Origin: Methylococcaceae bacterium
GTDB lineage: Bacteria; Pseudomonadota; Gammaproteobacteria; Methylococcales; Methylomonadaceae
Assembly: GCA_021647585.1 (NCBI GenBank)
Contig: JAKIUK010000104.1
Coordinates: 1 to 8,150, forward strand
Direction of reading: 5' to 3'
DNA length: 8,150 nucleotides
A program made the translations under genes and the position numbers. The notes below the pieces were generated by a model. The model had not been told where the DNA came from and searched no databases. It was given only the letters and a program-made list of their open reading frames with translations. Positions within the stretch are counted from its first letter, which is position 1, and every line of letters starts with the position of its first letter. Below, piece by piece: positions 5,697-8,150 of the stretch.

Positions 5697-6722
5697 TTGA
5701 AAATTGTTATTGATGGGTTATTCAGACCGTTATTGGCATTAGTATTGTGCATGAATAGTTTTGCCGTCCTGGCAGAAACTAAAAGTTTATGTGTTTTTGA
5801 CTTACTGGGGGCAAATGGTCCAATCTATGCCCAGATGAAGGATTATAAGATTGCAGCGATGGCCTGGAATGTTGATTTGCAACTCAAGCCATATACCAGT
5901 GAGAAACGTGCCGCTGCTGATTTTAAATCCGGACAGTGCGATGCAGTGAGTTTAACCGGTATACAAAGTCGTCAGTTTAATCTTTTCAGTGGCAGTCTGG
6001 ATGCAATGGACGCGTTGCCGACATATGCCCATTTAAAAATGGTTATTACCACTATGAGCTCGGAACAGGCTACTCCATTAATGATTAACAAACCCTATGA
6101 AGTTGTCGGCGTTATTCCCATAGGTGCGGCTTATTTGTTTGTCAATGACCGGTCATTGGTTAGTGATTATGCTGATATGGCCAGTGACCGCACTGGAATA
6201 CGTGTTGCAGTAATGGATAGCGATCCCGCACAAATTGAACTGGTGGGAAGTATTGGAACAACCTCGGTGAGTACTTCGATCGCTGAAATGTACAAAAAAT
6301 TTAATAACGGCTCAGTTGACGTATCTTATGGGCCTGCGGTGGTTTATGAAGCGATGGAACTGGAAAAGGGTATGCAGGCTAACGGGGGAGTAATTCGTTT
6401 CCCTGTGGCGCAATTAACCCTGCAAATTATGATTTATAAAGACAGATTTCCTGAAAAGTTTGGATATGAATCACGACTATATGCTTTAAATCAATTCGAT
6501 AAAGCCGTGATGCATGCAAAAAACCATGAACACAGGATTGCCTCTCAACGATGGATTAATGTCTCTGAGAAAGATCAGGACCGGTATCACCAGATGTACA
6601 GGAAAACCCGAATTATACTTCGTAACAAAGGTATTTACGATTGGAAAATGCTGACTCTTATGCGTAAAGTGCGTTGTAAATTAAATCCTCAGCATTCTGA
6701 ATGTATTACGGTGAAAGAATAA
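5697..6722 (+). CDS. B1: secreted orphan solute-binding protein, AdeT1/AdeT2-like (module copy 1)
   Basis: A 341-residue protein from the TTG chosen by Shine-Dalgarno spacing. Seen: a Sec signal peptide (MKIVIDGLFR, hydrophobic core, cleavage expected after VLA at 26); then CVFDLLGANGP (32-42), MKDYKIAAMAW (47-57), the LKPYTSE block (63-69), DFKSGQCDAVSLTG (75-88), RQFN (92-95) and FSGSLDAMDALPTY (97-110). These are hallmarks I associate with the AdeT1/AdeT2 orphan solute-binding family, which has a periplasmic-binding-protein-like fold related to TRAP DctP proteins. Four mature cysteines (C32, C81, C327, C336) could form two disulfides. There is no transmembrane segment after the signal and no lipobox. 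AdeT proteins have been annotated as RND efflux components, but nothing here is pump-like. The likely role is binding a periplasmic ligand and handing it to a partner, perhaps A1 or A2. The ligand is unknown. Confidence 0.8.
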   Translation: MKIVIDGLFRPLLALVLCMNSFAVLAETKSLCVFDLLGANGPIYAQMKDYKIAAMAWNVDLQLKPYTSEKRAAADFKSGQCDAVSLTGIQSRQFNLFSGSLDAMDALPTYAHLKMVITTMSSEQATPLMINKPYEVVGVIPIGAAYLFVNDRSLVSDYADMASDRTGIRVAVMDSDPAQIELVGSIGTTSVSTSIAEMYKKFNNGSVDVSYGPAVVYEAMELEKGMQANGGVIRFPVAQLTLQIMIYKDRFPEKFGYESRLYALNQFDKAVMHAKNHEHRIASQRWINVSEKDQDRYHQMYRKTRIILRNKGIYDWKMLTLMRKVRCKLNPQHSECITVKE

Positions 6723-6739
6723 TGAAATACTGTTTTATT

Positions 6740-6764
6740 GATATTCAAATCTAATGAAAATATC
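6740..6764. promoter_or_regulatory. Dyad in the B1-A2 gap resembling the A1 leader dyad
   Basis: GATATT (6740-6745) and AATATC (6759-6764) are perfect 6-bp arms around a 13-bp spacer that contains AATCTAA (6748-6754). The ATATT / AATCTAA / AATAT arrangement parallels 4580-4609 upstream of A1. The site may therefore be a duplicated operator or leader element carried with the module. A promoter for A2 here is possible but no good -35/-10 pair is seen. Confidence 0.38.
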
Positions 6765-6780
6765 GGGCTGGAAGTAGCTG

Positions 6781-7812
6781 ATGACAATTACTTTAAAGCG
6801 TAGGATGTTTCGCTGGGCAGTTGTTCTGTTATTAATGGCAGTTATATTTTTGGCAACTGCGACTCTGGTGGTTAATCACTCAGGTAAACTGCTCGTCGGA
6901 TTTATAGAAGACTATGCTGTCCCCTATGTTTTAAAAACTGATGATGTGGAAATGGGCTGTGTGATGGCTGAAGCTTTAACATTGGTGATCCCCAGTCTTG
7001 CACAGATCAATGCATCACCCCATAAACTCGCGGTAATATTTGGCTTTTTGTCGGGCAGTTGTGCTGAATTTAAAGCCTGGAAAGAAGAACTGCGATATAT
7101 GCGGGCAATACATGCAAAAAATGTTATTGAAGCACAGGATGCCAGAATTGCACAAAAAAGATATCTTAATCTTGCTGCTCGTCGACAGCTTAAAGGATAT
7201 CGTAATCTTGAATTAGCCTTTGCCAAAATTCCCGGTAGTGAGTGTCCTGATTTTGCCAGCTGGAACGAAGAGTTTTATTGGTTGGTTGGTTTGATGGATG
7301 GTTTGCAAGCAGTGCTGAACGACCTGGCATCTGAGAATGGTGCAAATGTGCCTTTGGATATTAGTCTTAAAGTGGGAAGAGGCGCTGGCTGTTTGAATAA
7401 TGAAAAATGGTGGGGTGTACCCCGTGCTATTCAGGCGTCAATCTGGGTTAGTTTTCCAGATAATAAACCGGCAGGGATAGATCCGTTAATCGTGTTGGGC
7501 GAATCAGTACAAATAGGCCTACAGCAAGGTATGCGTATTGTTCAGGTGATTGCAGCAAAAATTCATATTGGTTTGGGTGATAGTGAACGAGTTAAAGCAT
7601 TGATTCGAGATAATGTAGGTACTAGAAATACCATATCGGCTAATCCAGACTTTATATTTCTGGATGAGGTTGTCACTATTCAATTACAGGCAATATCAGA
7701 TTTTATGTGGACAGAAGCAACTGGAAAGCGTACCCCTATCGGTGGACTAGGTACTTTTTGGGACGATCCTGAAAGCTCGGTGGACACGGTGGATATAATT
7801 GATATACTTTGA
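6781..7812 (+). CDS. A2: membrane-anchored paralogue of A1 lacking the lipobox (module copy 2)
   Basis: A 343-residue protein from ATG 6781, with GGAAG (6770-6774) six nt upstream. It is clearly paralogous to A1: over A1 residues 31-143 I count 66 of 113 identical without a gap. All four cysteines (C60, C94, C155, C204) are kept, as are the CAEFKAWKEELRY, EAQDARIAQ, CLNNEKWWGVP, GLQQGMRI and TEATGKRTP blocks and the FWDD plus acidic tail ending VDTVDIIDIL. Unlike A1, the N-terminus is KRRMFR followed by a hydrophobic run at about 12-31 with no cysteine. The A1 lipid cysteine aligns with A27. The segment is most likely an uncleaved signal anchor in the inner membrane with the body in the periplasm; a cleavable signal (for example near ATA 25-27) is the alternative. 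It is followed after 45 bp by B2. The function is unknown; by position it is the partner of B2. Confidence 0.7.
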   Translation: MTITLKRRMFRWAVVLLLMAVIFLATATLVVNHSGKLLVGFIEDYAVPYVLKTDDVEMGCVMAEALTLVIPSLAQINASPHKLAVIFGFLSGSCAEFKAWKEELRYMRAIHAKNVIEAQDARIAQKRYLNLAARRQLKGYRNLELAFAKIPGSECPDFASWNEEFYWLVGLMDGLQAVLNDLASENGANVPLDISLKVGRGAGCLNNEKWWGVPRAIQASIWVSFPDNKPAGIDPLIVLGESVQIGLQQGMRIVQVIAAKIHIGLGDSERVKALIRDNVGTRNTISANPDFIFLDEVVTIQLQAISDFMWTEATGKRTPIGGLGTFWDDPESSVDTVDIIDIL

Positions 7813-7820
7813 TTGCACGG

Positions 7821-7842
7821 ATAGTTCAGTCTGGATAACTAT
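7821..7842 (+). promoter_or_regulatory. Inverted repeat in the A2-B2 gap
   Basis: ATAGTT (7821-7826) and AACTAT (7837-7842) are 6-bp arms around a 10-nt loop, ending just before the Shine-Dalgarno of B2. It occupies the same relative place as the hairpin between A1 and B1 but shares no sequence with it and lacks AATCTAA. It is weak and may be incidental. Confidence 0.28.
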
Positions 7843-7857
7843 TGAGGAGAAAGGTTG

Positions 7858-8150
7858 ATGGTTTTATGTAAAAAAGTTTTATCAGGGATATTCATTACTA
7901 TGTTGATGATGACGATGGGGAATGTTGCTCAGGCAATACCAAAAAAAATGTGTGTTTTTGATTTGTTAGGCGCAAACGGTCCGACCTATTCGCAGATGAA
8001 AGATTATAAAACCGCAGCGCTTGCCTGGGGTGTGGAACTGGAGCTCAAACCCTATACCAGTGAACGTGTTGCTGCCGAGGATTTTAAATCGGGACTGTGT
8101 GATATAGTGAGTTTTACTGGGATGCGGGCACGACAATTTAATTCTTTTAC
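7858..8150 (+). CDS. B2: secreted orphan solute-binding protein, AdeT1/AdeT2-like, 3' end outside window (module copy 2)
   Basis: The first 97 codons are visible. ATG 7858 follows AGGAG (7845-7849) with 8 nt spacing; an in-frame TTG directly before it is a less likely alternative. Seen: a signal peptide with a methionine-rich core (TMLMMTM) and probable cleavage after AQA at 26. The mature protein begins with CVFDLLGANGP, MKDYKTAALAW, the LKPYTSE block, DFKSGLCD and the start of the RQFN motif. From residue 31 it aligns with B1 without gaps, 49 of 67 residues identical, and C32 and C81 fall at exactly the same positions. It therefore appears to be a full paralogue rather than a remnant. Whether it stays intact and keeps the C-terminal cysteine pair cannot be seen. 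It presumably works with A2, with its own ligand or a shared one. Confidence 0.82.
   Translation, partial: MVLCKKVLSGIFITMLMMTMGNVAQAIPKKMCVFDLLGANGPTYSQMKDYKTAALAWGVELELKPYTSERVAAEDFKSGLCDIVSFTGMRARQFNSF

Larger units (their letters stand above)
4645..8150 (+). repeat. Tandem duplication of a two-gene module (A-B-A-B)
   Basis: Two consecutive units, each an A gene followed by a B gene in the same order, strand and spacing class (gaps of 38 and 45 bp, joined by 58 bp). Protein similarity is strong, while the DNA is diverged apart from short words; one 22-bp identity lies at 4911-4932 and 7059-7080, in the CAEFKAW region. The duplication is therefore old or came from divergent sources, with both copies kept under selection. 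The second unit continues beyond the window, and more copies may follow. Confidence 0.85.

Noticed and set aside
6738..6766. Promoter for A2: TTGATA, 17 nt, TATCGG
   Set aside because: The -10 box matches consensus at only three positions; the region is better described by its dyad.
6924..7226. 100-codon open frame on the minus strand inside A2
   Set aside because: Antisense to a gene with clear paralogue conservation; no ribosome binding site or recognisable domain.
4645..8150. Aminoglycoside resistance or RND efflux operon, from the AdeT name
   Set aside because: No pump, membrane fusion protein or transmembrane transporter is encoded; the B proteins look like soluble periplasmic binding proteins.
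1..8150. CRISPR array, tRNA, rRNA or intact transposase
   Set aside because: No regularly spaced repeats, no cloverleaf or rRNA-like sequence, and no transposase frame seen on either strand.

Overview
The window reads as a piece of an AT-rich (roughly 40% GC by eye) gammaproteobacterial chromosome. The membrane-associated class 2 PyrD, a PmbA/TldE C-terminus, a ThiO-type glycine oxidase, a coiled-coil beta-barrel outer membrane protein and dispersed palindromic repeats would fit a methanotroph-like (Methylococcales) or similar aquatic lineage. The taxon is a guess; the class-level call is firmer.

Left part (1-3289), housekeeping. The 3' two thirds of pmbA (1-861, +) converge on pyrD (943-1956, -), with a small palindromic repeat in the 81-bp gap. 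Upstream of pyrD, on the same strand, is thiO (2171-3289, -). The 214-bp gap between thiO and pyrD holds a 145-bp non-coding element with perfect 15-bp terminal inverted repeats around a second, nearly perfect 21-bp inverted repeat. This is a MITE-like element.

Middle (3290-4523). A divergent promoter region separates thiO from a secreted beta-barrel outer membrane protein with an N-terminal coiled coil (3579-4466, +). That gene has a good sigma-70-like promoter with an extended -10, a clear Shine-Dalgarno sequence and a strong intrinsic terminator, so it is probably monocistronic.

Right part (4524-8150), accessory. This is a tandemly duplicated two-gene module, A1-B1-A2-B2, all on the + strand with gaps of 38, 58 and 45 bp; B2 runs off the window. 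The B genes encode secreted orphan solute-binding proteins resembling the AdeT1/AdeT2 family. The A genes encode ~340-residue envelope proteins that I cannot name. A1 is a predicted lipoprotein. A2 has lost the lipobox cysteine and looks like a membrane-anchored version. No permease subunit is visible. The pairing recalls TRAP-associated TatT/TatP periplasmic partners, but that is an analogy only. Copy 1 uses TTG starts for both genes and copy 2 uses ATG for both. A 7-bp motif, AATCTAA, lies inside dyad symmetries in three of the four leader or intergenic gaps. This duplicated module is the most interesting part of the window.
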